Part shown: positions 1 to 10,248 of the stretch, one piece after another
Layout: every line of letters starts with the position of its first letter
Numbering within the stretch: position 1 is the first letter of the stretch
Assembly: GCF_003473485.1 (NCBI RefSeq)
Contig: NC_053043.1
Coordinates: 4,722,001 to 4,786,000 of the forward strand
Direction: 5' to 3'
From: Medicago truncatula
Taxonomy: Eukaryota; Streptophyta; Magnoliopsida; Fabales; Fabaceae
Length of the DNA stretch: 64,000 nt
Position numbers and translations under genes: made by a program
Notes under the pieces: model-generated
Database searches by the model: none
What the model was told of the DNA's origin: nothing
The model's input: only the letters and a program-made list of their open reading frames with translations

Positions 1-362
1 TTTCTTTTGTCATTTTTGTTCTTTGTTTTATGGATTTAGTTATCTAAAACTTGAGATTTTATTGTTTGATCTATTGACTAAACTGTTTTATGGTTAAGGA
101 TTTGCATAACTTTTTTTATTTTCTTGTATGCTTTTACTATGAAGTGTATGTATTAGCATCCAAACAACCAATGTTTGTACGTTCAAAATTGGGGTAACCT
201 TTGGGGGTTAACCATGCGTGGGGATTGGGGAAAACACTTCGAAGGGTGGATTTCATTGAGAAAAATAAATTGACATAATTTGCTAGACAAAATTTCCACA
301 ATTTAGGTTGTTTAACATGTGCCCTTAGCATTTCCCTTAAACTTTTTAACTATTAACATAAA
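1..362 (+). repeat. Duplicated 3' flank of an F-box-type locus
   Basis: Positions 90-330 match the 3' flank of the F-box gene at 4055-4780: the same tract with TTTATTTTCTTGTATGC, then ATTAGCAT, then CAAAATTGGGGTAACC and GGATTTCATTGAG/GAATTTCTTTGAG. The other copy carries a MITE (4117-4586) that is missing here. The paralogous coding region, if it exists, would lie before the window starts. No coding sequence is visible in this stretch. Confidence 0.6.
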
Positions 363-560
363 TATTCTTAAGTCATGAATATTCTTCAGACTTAAATATA
401 GTCATATTTGTAAGCATATGTACTATACTGTTTTATATTATTAACATGGTTGTTGCGAGTTTGTTTGAAAATTCATCCTTTTTGTTTTTGGCGACTTTGA
501 ATTTGTATTGTATCGATGTACTCTGTCAATTTGGATGAATGAATATCGTTTATTTTTGTC
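363..560 (+). repeat. Truncated copy of dispersed repeat C
   Basis: From about 375 the sequence follows the 3' part of a repeat seen in fuller form at 29020-29500 and 36268-36765: ATAGTCATATTTGTA, then ATTAACATGG, then ATTCATCCTTTTTGTTTTT, ending at AATGAATATCGTTTAT. The 5' half is missing. It resembles the 3' end of a retroposed element, but the class is not established. Confidence 0.6.
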
Positions 561-1500
561 AAAAAATTATTAAATTTAATAAAATTTCTATAAAAAAAAT
601 TAAAACGACACTAAAAAATGACTTTCTAACTTTTGTATCCATGTACTATGTCTCTTTTGCATTTAAACGCAAGCCAAAATATGACTTTCTAACTTTTGTT
701 TCGCCTTATGATTATGTAATCCTAAAACGACACTAAAACTCCATAGTTTTGGTTCACTGAAAATAAACACACAACCTAAATGGACATCCACATTTCCTTG
801 AACTTGTGTCTACTCATTTCAACTTCTTCTTTGTTCCTTTATACTTACCACCTCTTTCACATCCAAGCACAAGCTGCAATATTCTTGGTTTGTAACCACT
901 ATCAAATTTATCTGTTATAATAGTAAATCATGCCTTTCTTGCATGACAACAAACACAATTAATCATCTCTTCTCGATCTTCATATTTCTTTTTAAGTACA
1001 AAATATTCCACAACATCAATGGAATATACCTCTGAATCCGAGTTTGCAACAACAGGAGATTCAACCATATCTATGTATATATATTACAAAAAAAAAAATC
1101 ATTAAAGCACTAATCAAATGCAAATAACATAGAAAAAATATCGCAATCCAGAGAGGGTTCAATACGTATCTCCCGAACTCGTTGTCATTATAACTCAGGA
1201 TTTATCTCCCAAAGGTTATCCGACATCAGGAAAAACAAAGCATAAACGTAATGTAAATGAAAGTAACAAGCTTTACCTCTTATTTGATCGTAAAAGAGTG
1301 AAGATTGACCCTATTTGATAGAATGATGTGACGAATAACCCCAAAATCGTCCAAAAATCACAAGCAAGATTGAGTGTAAAAGTAGAAATAAAAGTACAAC
1401 CAGTTGTTTCTGACATATAAAATGACCCGTTTTGGAGACCCAAAACACACCAAAAGGGAGGTGGGGTGAGGAGACATTGGGGACCAGAAAAGCAATCTTC
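561..1500. other. Intergenic, no gene seen
   Basis: AT-rich sequence with short ORFs only. A 20-30 bp phrase (ATGACTTTCTAACTTTTGT) occurs twice, at 617 and 679, suggesting a small local duplication. I see no RNA gene or recognisable protein. Confidence 0.5.
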
Positions 1501-1520
1501 CCTTGAATTTGATTGTCATA

Positions 1521-1645
1521 GGCTTTATAATAAACGAAAGCCCAAAACACACTAGGGTTCCAGCATATTTAATGAAAGCGTAGAACTGAAAAAGCAGAAG
1601 TTGCCGAGTCTTGTGTTTTTCTTCTCACATCTCTGCCTACCTGGT
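1521..1645 (+). promoter_or_regulatory. Possible core promoter and 5' UTR with a splice donor
   Basis: A TATA-like TTATAATAAA (1525-1534) is followed about 20 bp later by ACTAGGGTTCC, a telo-box-like motif common near plant transcription starts, preceded by GCCCA elements. A pyrimidine-rich leader then runs to CCTG/GTATGT near 1640, a good splice donor. This could be the first non-coding exon of the F-box gene at 3065, with an intron of about 1.4 kb. No transcript evidence is available, so this is inference. Confidence 0.3.
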
Positions 1646-1824
1646 ATGTTCTCTCTTCTTCAATCCTTGTGTTTGCTACTTTCAAAATTACAAGTGCATG
1701 TACTGAATTCCATTGCTTTTCCTTCTTTTATTTATTTTTTTAGCTATTTTATTTTGTTTAGAATATGGCTTTACCTGCGTGAAATAGTCTTTGTTTATGC
1801 AACCACTTTCATCCCTAATTATAA

Positions 1825-2325
1825 ACTATGAAGCACCGACACGGTATGTGATCACATGTGTTGATGTCGGAAACCGGGTACATTTTTGCTAATAAGTGCA
1901 TGCCCGTGCTACATTTATAAATCTCCTTTAAAAAAAAAAAACTGTCCTCAACTACAAGTTCTTTATTCAAATTACTAGATGTTTCAAACATAACCCTAAC
2001 TAATACCGGTACTAGATAATAAAGATGAAAACAAATCAACTTAGTATAAACAACCCTAACTCATTAACTGCACTTTCTAATTTTTCGTACTATCTATGAA
2101 GGATAAAACTTACATATAGTGCTTATAGTGTTGTTCTTACGTTTCCTCAAAAAGTAACGACCGCTCTTTTTTTATTCTTAGAAAATCATGAACCGTGTCT
2201 ACGTCATAGTACCTAAGTTCTATTCATATAGGACAAGTGGGATACATACTTGTAAACTATTAAACACAAAAACTCCATTACACTTAGGACACCGACACGG
2301 GACGGCTATGACTTCTAAAATATAG
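1825..2325. repeat. Degenerate element of the ATGAAGCAC terminal-repeat family
   Basis: Starts with CTATGAAGCACCGACACGG, close to the ends of the element at 44778-45297, and holds a second ACACCGACACGGG near 2290. The right end is not cleanly inverted, so this is a degraded or rearranged relative. No ORF of note. Confidence 0.35.
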
Positions 2326-3064
2326 AGACGGATGGAGTGTATTTTACGAAACCGTCCTTTTTAAAAAGTGTCAAAAGGCAGTTTACTATTGTTTTGCAAT
2401 GAACAATAGTTTATTGTCGATCTCTTTCAAAAAAAAAAGAAGGAAAAGATAATTACCGTTTATGCACTCTTTATTGGAACTTTTTACATAATTATTGGCT
2501 CATTGGCGTGGCCTAAACATAATTTCATTGGATCTATTTATTAGAATTTTATTGACGTGGCCTAATCAGTTCATGCTCTCTTCATTGGAACTTCTTTCAT
2601 AATTATTGGCTTGGCCTACACATAATTTGATAATCAATATTGGAACTTTTTCCATAATTATTTTAGTCTGTTGTTCTATACAAATATGATCCCTGCAATT
2701 TGTATTTTGGCCGCAGTGACTCTTTATACTCTCATTTGAAATGTTATAATATCTATTACATTATGTACCGCTACTAATCTCTGGTGATTTTGCTATTTAC
2801 TTCTTTCATTTATAGACTAACCAGACATTATCACCATGTTATTTCTTATCCTCAGATTTGAACTTGTTAAACATGTTTGTTCCTCTGATAATTTTTTTTG
2901 TTGTTAACAATATTTGATAAATCATATGATGTCCTTTTGGTAGAAATTAAAGTGGCGCTTACACCAATTATTAACGCCCTATTAATGTTGTTAACATTTT
3001 ATTTAGTATGTATACTTACTGAACCTTATTTACATTGTTTAGTTAAACAAAGTGGAATACCAAG

Positions 3065-4018
3065 ATGTCGGAGGTTGATTCTGCCATCTGCAAAATGAAA
3101 GAAGAGTGGTCATGTGTAACTTATGATCTGCTGTCAAATATTGCAAATAGGCTGGAACTGATTGATTTTACCTGTTTTCATTGTGTTTGCAAAGATTGGC
3201 GCTATGCTACTGAACCTTTGCATGAAGCTATATTTAGTGGATGTGATCCATGGTTTCTGTTGTATGGTGAAGAAGGTCCCCGTTGTTTGGTACTAATTAA
3301 CAATGATAAAGTCTACACTGTCCAAATTCCAGAACTGGACAGGTCAACTTGCCTTGCGTCCTACGACGGATGGCTGCTTGTCTTTCGCCATGATTCATTG
3401 TTTTTCTTTTGCCCCTTCTCTGGAGCAAAAATACAACTTCCGAATTGTCCATTGACAAAATCACATGACTATATTGCAGCAATTTCATCTGCTCCCACAT
3501 CTCAGGATTGTATTGTTGTCGTGCTCGATCGCCCCAATCATTTTCAATTTGAACTGCACACACTTTGTCGGGGAGATGATATATGGGTTAAATACCAATT
3601 CAATCTCAATGAACATTTGTTTCCCTTAAAAAGATGTGCAATGTTTATTGAAGGGGTGTTCATCTATGCCAGCAATAAAGATGTATTTATATTCGACGTT
3701 GCTAATACCAAACAATGGAGCAAGTGTAGTTTAAGATCTATACAAGATCAACCTGATGATGAATCAGGATTAAAATTTAGATTGAAGGATCTATTGTCAA
3801 AGAAAGCAAAAAAAGAAAAGAAGCATAAATCAAAGGATCTGAAAAGGAAACTAGGATATGATGATAATGTTGCAATAGCTACATGTGGGACAATCTATGA
3901 TGCTCAAAATATGGTGTGGGGTAAATTCATTCATTCTGTTACAGGATCTAATAGTCGTCCTCTTAAAGGTGTATGGATCGTGCCGAGAGATCATAAACAC
4001 CAAGATCAAATATGGTAA
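3065..4018 (+). CDS. F-box protein with DUF295-type C-terminal region
   Basis: An intact single-exon ORF of 317 residues. Residues about 14-50 read as an F-box (WSCVTYDLLSNIANRLEL, followed by the Cys/Trp-rich CVCKDWR helix), which in this family binds SKP1 within SCF ubiquitin ligases. The following region has the ASYDGWLLV phrase and a beta-rich pattern typical of plant F-box/DUF295 proteins, where it is thought to select a substrate; the substrate is unknown. A very lysine-rich stretch at about residues 244-262 could be a nuclear localisation signal and is unusual for the family. The ATG at 3065 has G at +4; a second in-frame ATG lies at codon 11, just before the F-box, so the true start may be 30 bp later. 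Family assignment is strong and substrate unknown. A promoter-like region lies at about 1525. Confidence 0.85.
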   Translation: MSEVDSAICKMKEEWSCVTYDLLSNIANRLELIDFTCFHCVCKDWRYATEPLHEAIFSGCDPWFLLYGEEGPRCLVLINNDKVYTVQIPELDRSTCLASYDGWLLVFRHDSLFFFCPFSGAKIQLPNCPLTKSHDYIAAISSAPTSQDCIVVVLDRPNHFQFELHTLCRGDDIWVKYQFNLNEHLFPLKRCAMFIEGVFIYASNKDVFIFDVANTKQWSKCSLRSIQDQPDDESGLKFRLKDLLSKKAKKEKKHKSKDLKRKLGYDDNVAIATCGTIYDAQNMVWGKFIHSVTGSNSRPLKGVWIVPRDHKHQDQIW

Positions 4019-4116
4019 CTTGTTGGGGTCATATTTTTCACTCCTTATAGATTTATAGTTAAGGATTTGGGTAACTTATTTATTTTCTTGTATGCCTTTA
4101 TTATGAAATTTATGTA

Positions 4117-4586
4117 TTCTCTTCGTATCTAATTATAAGAAAAAAAAACAGTTTTTGTCTCAAATTATAAGGAAAACAGACCAACTTTTACTCTATTTAT
4201 GATGTGTTTGCTTTGTCGGTGGAAATTCCACATTCAGCCAAAATCACGGTAGCAATCCATGTTTATTGTGTAGCTAGGAATATTAGCTTCTTAAAATCAC
4301 GGTAAAAACAGCTCCAAATGCACAGCAATTGTGACAAAAAGTTAAACAAAACACATGCTTAAAAAAAGCTGTTATGAATTCTCGTAAAATTAAATGTAAA
4401 TTGCATTCAATGTGCTCCTCCTCTCCTTTTTTCTATGATGAATAACCAATGAAAATTGTTTTAACATCTTCCCGTTAAACTTATTCTAAGGAAAACACAA
4501 AAAACTATACTCCAAATCATGTTTTAGTGTTCTTAATAAATGTGGATTGATTTTTTTTTTCTTCCTATAATTTGAAACGGAGGGAG
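4117..4586. mobile_element. Stowaway-like MITE in the F-box 3' flank
   Basis: Flanked by TA dinucleotides (4115-4116 and 4587-4588). The left end TTCTCTTCGTATCTAATTATAAG is inverted as CTATAATTTGAAACGGAGGGAG on the right. The paralogous sequence at 140-160 reads straight through (TGTATGTATTAGCATCC), giving an empty site. Length is about 470 bp, long for a MITE, so it may contain a nested insertion. No transposase ORF. Confidence 0.7.
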
Positions 4587-4859
4587 TATTAGCATTCGAA
4601 CAACTAATGTTTGTATGTTCAAAATTGGGGTAACCTTTTGGGTTAAGCATCAGTTGGGACTTGGGAAACCATTTTTCAATGGTGAATTTCTTTGAGACAA
4701 GGATAAAGTAGAGAGATTCTTGGAGTTGGAACAAATACTTTACAGGGAATACTTTTTTAGTAGAGTTCATGATATAACAGTAGAAGGTGAAAAAACTATT
4801 ACACTTGGATTAGATAATAACAAAAAACATGAAAGAATTCAAATGTAAAATGAGTAAAT

Positions 4860-6782
4860 ATAGATTATTTTATTATTATACTTGCAACAACATTCTGACA
4901 TGTGTTTATCGTCAACTGGAATATTTTTCACATAAATAAAAGAACTTCTGATAGTTGCACCAGTATCTGACACTGTATTTTGATGGGAGGGAATAAATAA
5001 ACCCATTCACCTAGAAGAATTCCAAATTTATGGTTTATATAAAAATTGAACTACAAGTGTGTGAAAATTTGCTCTTGATAAAGGATAAGAATTTCATACT
5101 ATGTATATTGTGATGACAAACTTCAAAAGTATGATTCAGCCAGTAACTTGCGACTTCGTGTATCTCTCTATTAGGTCAGCAAGATCTCTAACCAGTGACT
5201 TTGGGTCATATCTTATAACCACTTTAGGATCAAGTAGGGTGTCAACGACTATCTGCAAAATGATCATGGATTCTTCTTTAAAAAAAATGATCATGGATTC
5301 TATACCATTAAGGTTTTCATATCAAAGACGACAACAACAATTTTCTTATAAACACATGACATAAACATCCAATGTAAAGCGTGACTTTTGAGCACACCAA
5401 TTTTACAATGTCACTCCATGCCTCAGATCATCACAATAACAACTCCTGAGCAGTTTAATTTTGATCCACTCTCTAAAAATTTTAGAGTTTGAATCATGGT
5501 TCAAACAAGTTTTAAGTTGATAGTAAATCACATTCACTTCGCAAATCAAAATGCAAGATCTACTCGTGAACTTGTCCTCATGAAATCTCAAACAAAACAT
5601 CATAGGAAATATATTTACCATGCTATTAACAACAGAGATTGTACCACTCTATTTTGCATAATTTGCAGATTTGGGAGACATAACAGTTTCAATTGAAGGG
5701 GACAACGGAAGAGTAATAGAAACAACGATAATTGGCATCCCAAACCTTTCAATTTTATGTGAAGTTTCTAAGGTAACCCATTAATAATAATAGTGACACC
5801 AAGTAGTTTCAATAGGAAGGAATTCTCTCAAGATTCTGTAAACGGTTACAAGGTTCTCCATATGTTCGATTTAGAGCATCCGTAATAGCAGTAACAAAAC
5901 AAGAAGCTGAAAATCCGTTAGTCTTCCGGTCATGTGTGCCATTTAACATAAGAACCTTCATTTTTTCAATCAAATTAGTGAAAAACAGAAAATTGAGCGA
6001 AAAACTAGATAACTTCAAATGTTTGAGATTTCTAAATATAACCCACCATTACTCAACCAATATAACATATAATCCAGTGTGAAGCTCATGCATAGTAGCG
6101 CTCATCAAGTATTTTACATTTATGCAAGAAAGCATTAATCACTCTCTAGTTAATAACAACATGCCTGGCATATCATGAAACATGGGTTTAACATGTTGGA
6201 AAATAAATGCACGAGGCTTAGTTATGGAACCACTCCCAGCCATTAAATGGATTGAATTTGAGGTTCAAGTTTAACAATTAAGATGACGAGAAATACCCTA
6301 AGGCAGGACCGTGAAGGAATAATCACCCCAATCCCCAACCATACGTAGAAAAGTTTGCAAGTCAGTAAGCATCTAATGGGAGATCAAAAGTGTCATAAAG
6401 AGTGAAAGCTAGACGTCCTAATCCAGCAAAGTTACATATTAATCTAGTAAAAGTTGCCTAAGAATACTGGGAAAGTTCAAGTATCAAGTATTTCATATTC
6501 AGACACAAGATCTCGATACATTCACAATATTCAAGGCAAATAATGCTGTCAGGTAATTAAAGCCCAACGAATGAATGTGAGAGTCTTAGCAATGAGGGTC
6601 AGATTGAAGTAAAAAGGGAGCCCATGCCATACACAATGCAATCTATTCAAAGAAGAGAAAAAGAAGTTTCCGTTATAAATTGAGCATGATTAGGAACACA
6701 ATACCAAATTCAAAGTTAGATTTCGTCTAGTAAGATAATATTTTCATAATAGATAAAGGTAAAATAGCACCCACCAAAGGAG
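4860..6782. repeat. Segmental duplicate of the 42.48-45.41 kb region
   Basis: Long collinear similarity to 42475-45410, for example CATGTGTTTATCGTCAACT at both ends, then the 3' exons of the CofD-like gene in the same order and orientation. This copy is about 1 kb shorter because it lacks exon 11, part of exon 8 and the MITE at 44778. Similarity ends near 6780 at CACCCACCA. Other pieces of the 42-45 kb region are missing in small deletions. Confidence 0.85.
5130..6653 (-). pseudogene. Partial, disabled copy of the CofD/YvcK-like gene
   Basis: Remnants of the 3' exons of the intact gene at 42.8-49.9 kb. The exon-12 match (about 5140-5261) still reads IVVDTLLDPK to a stop. The exon-11 match is deleted. 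The exon-10 match (5822-5947) keeps VLMLNGTHDR, but its donor has changed from GT to GA. The exon-9 match (about 6299-6346) has lost its acceptor AG (now AC) and carries substitutions. The exon-8 match (about 6590-6653) keeps only its 3' half, has TGA in place of the Cys codon of the SICPSL motif, and its donor is CT. Nothing upstream of exon 8 is present. These lesions rule out the parental splicing pattern. It is a pseudogene by sequence; whether it is transcribed is unknown. Confidence 0.85.
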
Positions 6783-6906
6783 AGGGAAGCACGTGAAAGA
6801 GCTAAAACCATAAGGGCTGAATCTGAAGTACGAATCAAGGTCGAGCGTGTTGCAAAAAGAGATGTTGACGAGGCCAAAGAGGGTTGCAGGCTGCAGCTAC
6901 TGTAAG
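6783..6906 (+). pseudogene. Unidentified gene fragment, charged helix-forming
   Basis: Exactly where similarity to the CofD segment ends, one frame reads about 40 codons without a stop: EREARERAKTIRAESEVR, then IKVERVAKRDVDEAKEG, ending at TAA after CRLQLL. The Ala/Arg/Glu heptad-like composition differs sharply from surrounding DNA and looks like a coiled-coil exon. Auxilin-like proteins have similar Arg/Glu/Ala runs, but I cannot assign it. Probably a captured or duplicated exon fragment. Confidence 0.35.
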
Positions 6907-7019
6907 TTTGGACCAATAGAAGAATGAAAATAATCTTGAATCCTTCTTTGGCATCGGTGCAAGACCCAACAGTTCTCCAAGGCTTCTTAGGGCTAACTCT
7001 ATGGCGAGACACTAATGTT

Positions 7020-8220
7020 AGGCACTGGGAACATCATCTTCAACAGGAAGTGTCGTTTCTACATTTTGTAAAATAAAGAGACAAAGGAAGTATATTTCAT
7101 GATATTAACCTTTTGTTTTTTTTAATAAGTTTGTATTGAAATAAAATTTTGTTGTTACCTTTCTGACTTGTTTTTTTTTTGTTGGCTTGTATTGTTGTTG
7201 TTCATGTGATTCATTTGATGTTTTGAACACACAAAAATCTCACTTAGGCTTTTCTTCTCAACTATAATTTCTCCCACTGTCAATGGAACCATCATGTTAA
7301 ATCCTCAGAACTATGAAGGAAATTGACTTTCAAAGCTTGAGAGCTTGAAAATGAGAATTCTCAAAAGAAATTATGTTGAAAAGATGCTCAAAAGAAAAAC
7401 AATGATTTTATTTAGGAAAATGATATTTGGTGCATATTTGGAACTTAACCAACTATCAAAGTAACTAGTATCCTAAAGTACTAACATAATTTTATTCTCT
7501 TTAACTATCACTATTCATAACACAACCTCAACATAATTTCATTCTTTTACTTATCACTATTTTTAACAGATGCTCAACATCTTGGCTATAAATTATTTAA
7601 GGCTAAAGTGTGTTATTCGTCTCTTTAAATATGACTTGTTTGAGTTTTGGTATCTACAAAAAAATAAAAAACGTTCCAGCAAATTTTTTTGTTTTTTAAA
7701 ATAGTATCTAGGCCCATTTTCTTGCCGATTTTGCCCATTGCTACTTATTTGGCAGATGCTGACTATGTAAAGTTGACCACGTGTCATCCAGGTGGTAATT
7801 ATCATTTTAATAAATCATAAAATTGATTTAGAAATTAAAAAACATTTAAAAATCCTTTTAATAAAAATAAATTGATTTTCTAAATTAGAAAAAGAAAGAT
7901 AATTTTTTCTGCACATAAATATCATAACCCAATCTTCATCCCAAAATTTCAATTCTTAATCCTCAATCTCAAAATCACATCTAAAAAAATAATCTTACAC
8001 ACACAAACAAATCAGACTCATCCCAAGTTCAAAGAACAAGCAACATTGCAACACGAAACAATTGTCAACATTGCAAATGAATCTCAACACTTCATTAACC
8101 AAAAAACCTAATCAATCATCAACATTTCGGTGTTGTATATATGTGTGTTTTTTTTTCTTCTTTCTATCAAATATGATTAAAAATTAGTATTTTAATATTT
8201 TTGTGTTTTATATAATGTAG
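7020..8220. other. Intergenic; one-sided repeat-like segment
   Basis: No coding sequence is recognised. From about 7600 a segment beginning GGCTAAAGTGTGTTATTCGTC and continuing with phrases such as GACCACGTGTCATCC resembles one end of a long-terminal-inverted-repeat plant element, but I could not find its other end. The rest is AT-rich. Confidence 0.4.
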
Positions 8221-8229
8221 CGGTAAAAC

Positions 8230-8340
8230 TCACCGACACTGTTCTGTGAGTTTAACTTAGTTAATAAGCACATTGCATAAATATGTAAGGGTCAGCGTTC
8301 AAATCCCGCATACCCCCACTTCTCCGCATTTAAAATATGT
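8230..8340 (+). repeat. tRNA-derived SINE-like fragment
   Basis: GTGAGTTTAACTTAGTTAATAAG resembles a degenerate Pol III A box and GCGTTCAAATCCC a degenerate B box, at roughly tRNA spacing. There is no clear tail. A close relative follows at 8385. Confidence 0.4.
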
Positions 8341-8384
8341 AAGGGTCACTACACTAGTTGATAAAAAAAAAAAAACTTACACAG

Positions 8385-8453
8385 TCCTCGTGAGCTTAAC
8401 TCAGTCGTAAAAACAATTTATAATATATGCAAGGTTCGAACCCTGGACACCGC

Positions 8454-8481
<28 letters not shown>
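8385..8481 (+). mobile_element. tRNA-derived SINE-like retroposon with poly(A) tail
   Basis: GTGAGCTTAACTCAGTCG is A-box-like and GGTTCGAACCC is a perfect B-box core about 30 bp downstream. The unit ends in 28 consecutive A residues (8454-8481), as expected for a retroposed Pol III transcript. Target duplications are not obvious. Confidence 0.55.
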
Positions 8482-8484
<3 letters not shown>

Positions 8485-8686
8485 AAACTCGTACTCTAGG
8501 TGTGGCTTTATTGTAAATTTGAATTCACCACTCAAACATATCAAATGTTTTTGCAACTTTTTTTTTCTATAAAACTTCTTAATTATAATTAAGGGATAGA
8601 GCTTCAATTAAATGAAACTTAATATTGAAAATATAACTTTTAAAACTTTTAAAGTATTAAATGCACAATTTCCAAAAAAATATATA

Positions 8687-8979
8687 CTCCCTCCGTCCCT
8701 AATTAAAAGACCCTTTTGAGAATTTTTTTGTCCCTTTTTATAAGGCCCCTTTGTTATTTCCAACTACATTAATTATTTCTTTACATACATGCCTCTATTT
8801 ATTATACATTTTTTTCTTCAATCAACAATAAATAACATGTTGAAAACATAAACTAACCTTCTTTCTTAAAGATAAAATTGTAAAAACAATAGTGATTACA
8901 AACAACTTTAATACAAATATCCAGTATCTTAATTCCCATGATTTTAGCAAAAGGGTCTTATATATAGAGACGGAGGGAG
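8687..8979. mobile_element. Stowaway-like MITE (293 bp)
   Basis: Terminal inverted repeats CTCCCTCCGTCCC and GGGACGGAGGGAG-type (here AGAGACGGAGGGAG), flanked by TA at 8685-8686 and 8980-8981. The subterminal AAAAGACCC/GGGTCTT also pair. Tc1/mariner-type target preference; no coding capacity. Confidence 0.8.
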
Positions 8980-8981
8980 TA

Positions 8982-10060
8982 TATATTTGGTTTCTATCAT
9001 CCCCCTTTTTTTTTTTCTTTGTCCACAATTTAGCTGTGACGAATAACATTATTCAATTAATAGCTGCCTTTTGATTTAGTGGTGACATGTTATTAGACAC
9101 AAATGTGTAAAGTGGACTGAGTTTAATTAGATTAGAGACAAAAGGGGTCGGTTTATTCTAGATAGATTGGTCATTCCTTTTTATTTTTTCGTTTCTATTT
9201 TCAATTGAGATTGGAAACTTAGAGATACAAATAATCACAATAAATCCTTGTTGATGGTTTCAACTACTCGAAGGAGACATGAAACAAAAGGGATTGGTTT
9301 GTGATAGGGTTCTAATTTCCTGTTGACTATATATAGGGGGACATATAACCAAATATCACAGTGATCAAAATACCATGACTATAGATCAGAAAGTTGACGA
9401 CTAAATAATTAATTGAACTTGTGATTGAAGTTAATATTTCAATAGGAAACAAATGAATATTGTTTCATGACAAAAAAATTAAATAATATTGCAAGACGGC
9501 GAACAACACAACGTAGCACTCAGACTACGAAAAAATTAGATCAATTTAAAAAATCACTTATTTTAAAAAATAAAGAGAAAAGAAAATGAAAAGATGTGAT
9601 TTCATATTAAAAATTAACTCAAACCACCTTTCAAATAAAGAAAATGAAAGAGAAAAACATAGAAAAACAAAGAAAATTACGGGCTAATTGGAGAAGGAGA
9701 ACCTACAGAAAGATATAACAACACACCAATACCTTCAAATTTTGTCTTAGTAAGTACATATTATTCAATCATTTATTGTCATATTTTATTTAATTTTAGT
9801 TTGTTTGAAGCAAATTTAATTTTTGAGTTAATTTTACATCTGGTGTTGCTATCCAACAAAAATCTCCGATATTTTTTCATTTTGACAAATTAAGGTAATT
9901 AATATTAAGTTAAAAAAATGAAAAAAGAAGGAAAAAGGTAGAAAAGTTCTTCCAAAAAACAAAATAAAAAAAATAAATAATAAGAAACGAAAAAGATGAT
10001 GAGATGCAAGCCTTGCAAAGGGGTATAGCATAAAGAATATGAATGAAAAAAAAAAAAAAA
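8982..10060. other. Intergenic, no feature seen
   Basis: AT-rich DNA with simple A/T tracts. The ORFs here are low-complexity Phe/Ile-rich translations of such tracts. The long T run on the minus strand at 10047-10065 serves as the tRNA terminator. Confidence 0.5.
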
Positions 10061-10065
10061 AAAAA
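10047..10065 (-). terminator. Pol III oligo(T) terminator of tRNA-Ala
   Basis: A run of A on the plus strand (T on the transcript strand) starts one base past the tRNA 3' end. Four or more T residues suffice for plant Pol III. Confidence 0.85.
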
Positions 10066-10066
10066 C

Positions 10067-10139
10067 TGGAGATGCAGGGGATCGAACCCTGTACCTCTCG
10101 CATGCAAAGCGAGCGCTCTACCATTTGAGCTACATCCCC
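10067..10139 (-). tRNA. tRNA-Ala (anticodon UGC)
   Basis: Read on the minus strand, this 73-nt gene folds into a full cloverleaf: acceptor stem GGGGATG/CATCTCC with one G-U pair and discriminator A; D arm with GCTCAAATGGTAGAGC; anticodon stem-loop whose TTTGCAT loop gives anticodon TGC; and a T arm GGTTCGATCCC. A box and B box are intact and there is no intron. A run of about 19 T residues follows at once and provides a strong Pol III stop. CCA is not encoded, as usual in nuclear tRNA genes. The gene decodes GCA and other Ala codons by wobble. Confidence 0.95.
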
Positions 10140-10248
10140 ATCTGTAAAATAATCGTATTAAAATATAATTATTCTTGAAACACTTTCAACAGTACTCACT
10201 GGTTTAAAAGCCGAAAACACGTAGCAAAACTCACAAAAAAAGAGGATA

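Noticed and set aside
3297..3563. 88-codon minus-strand ORF
   Set aside because: Antisense shadow of the F-box coding region.
9849..10124. 91-codon minus-strand ORF
   Set aside because: Reads through the tRNA-Ala gene and its poly(T) tract; a shadow of non-coding sequence.
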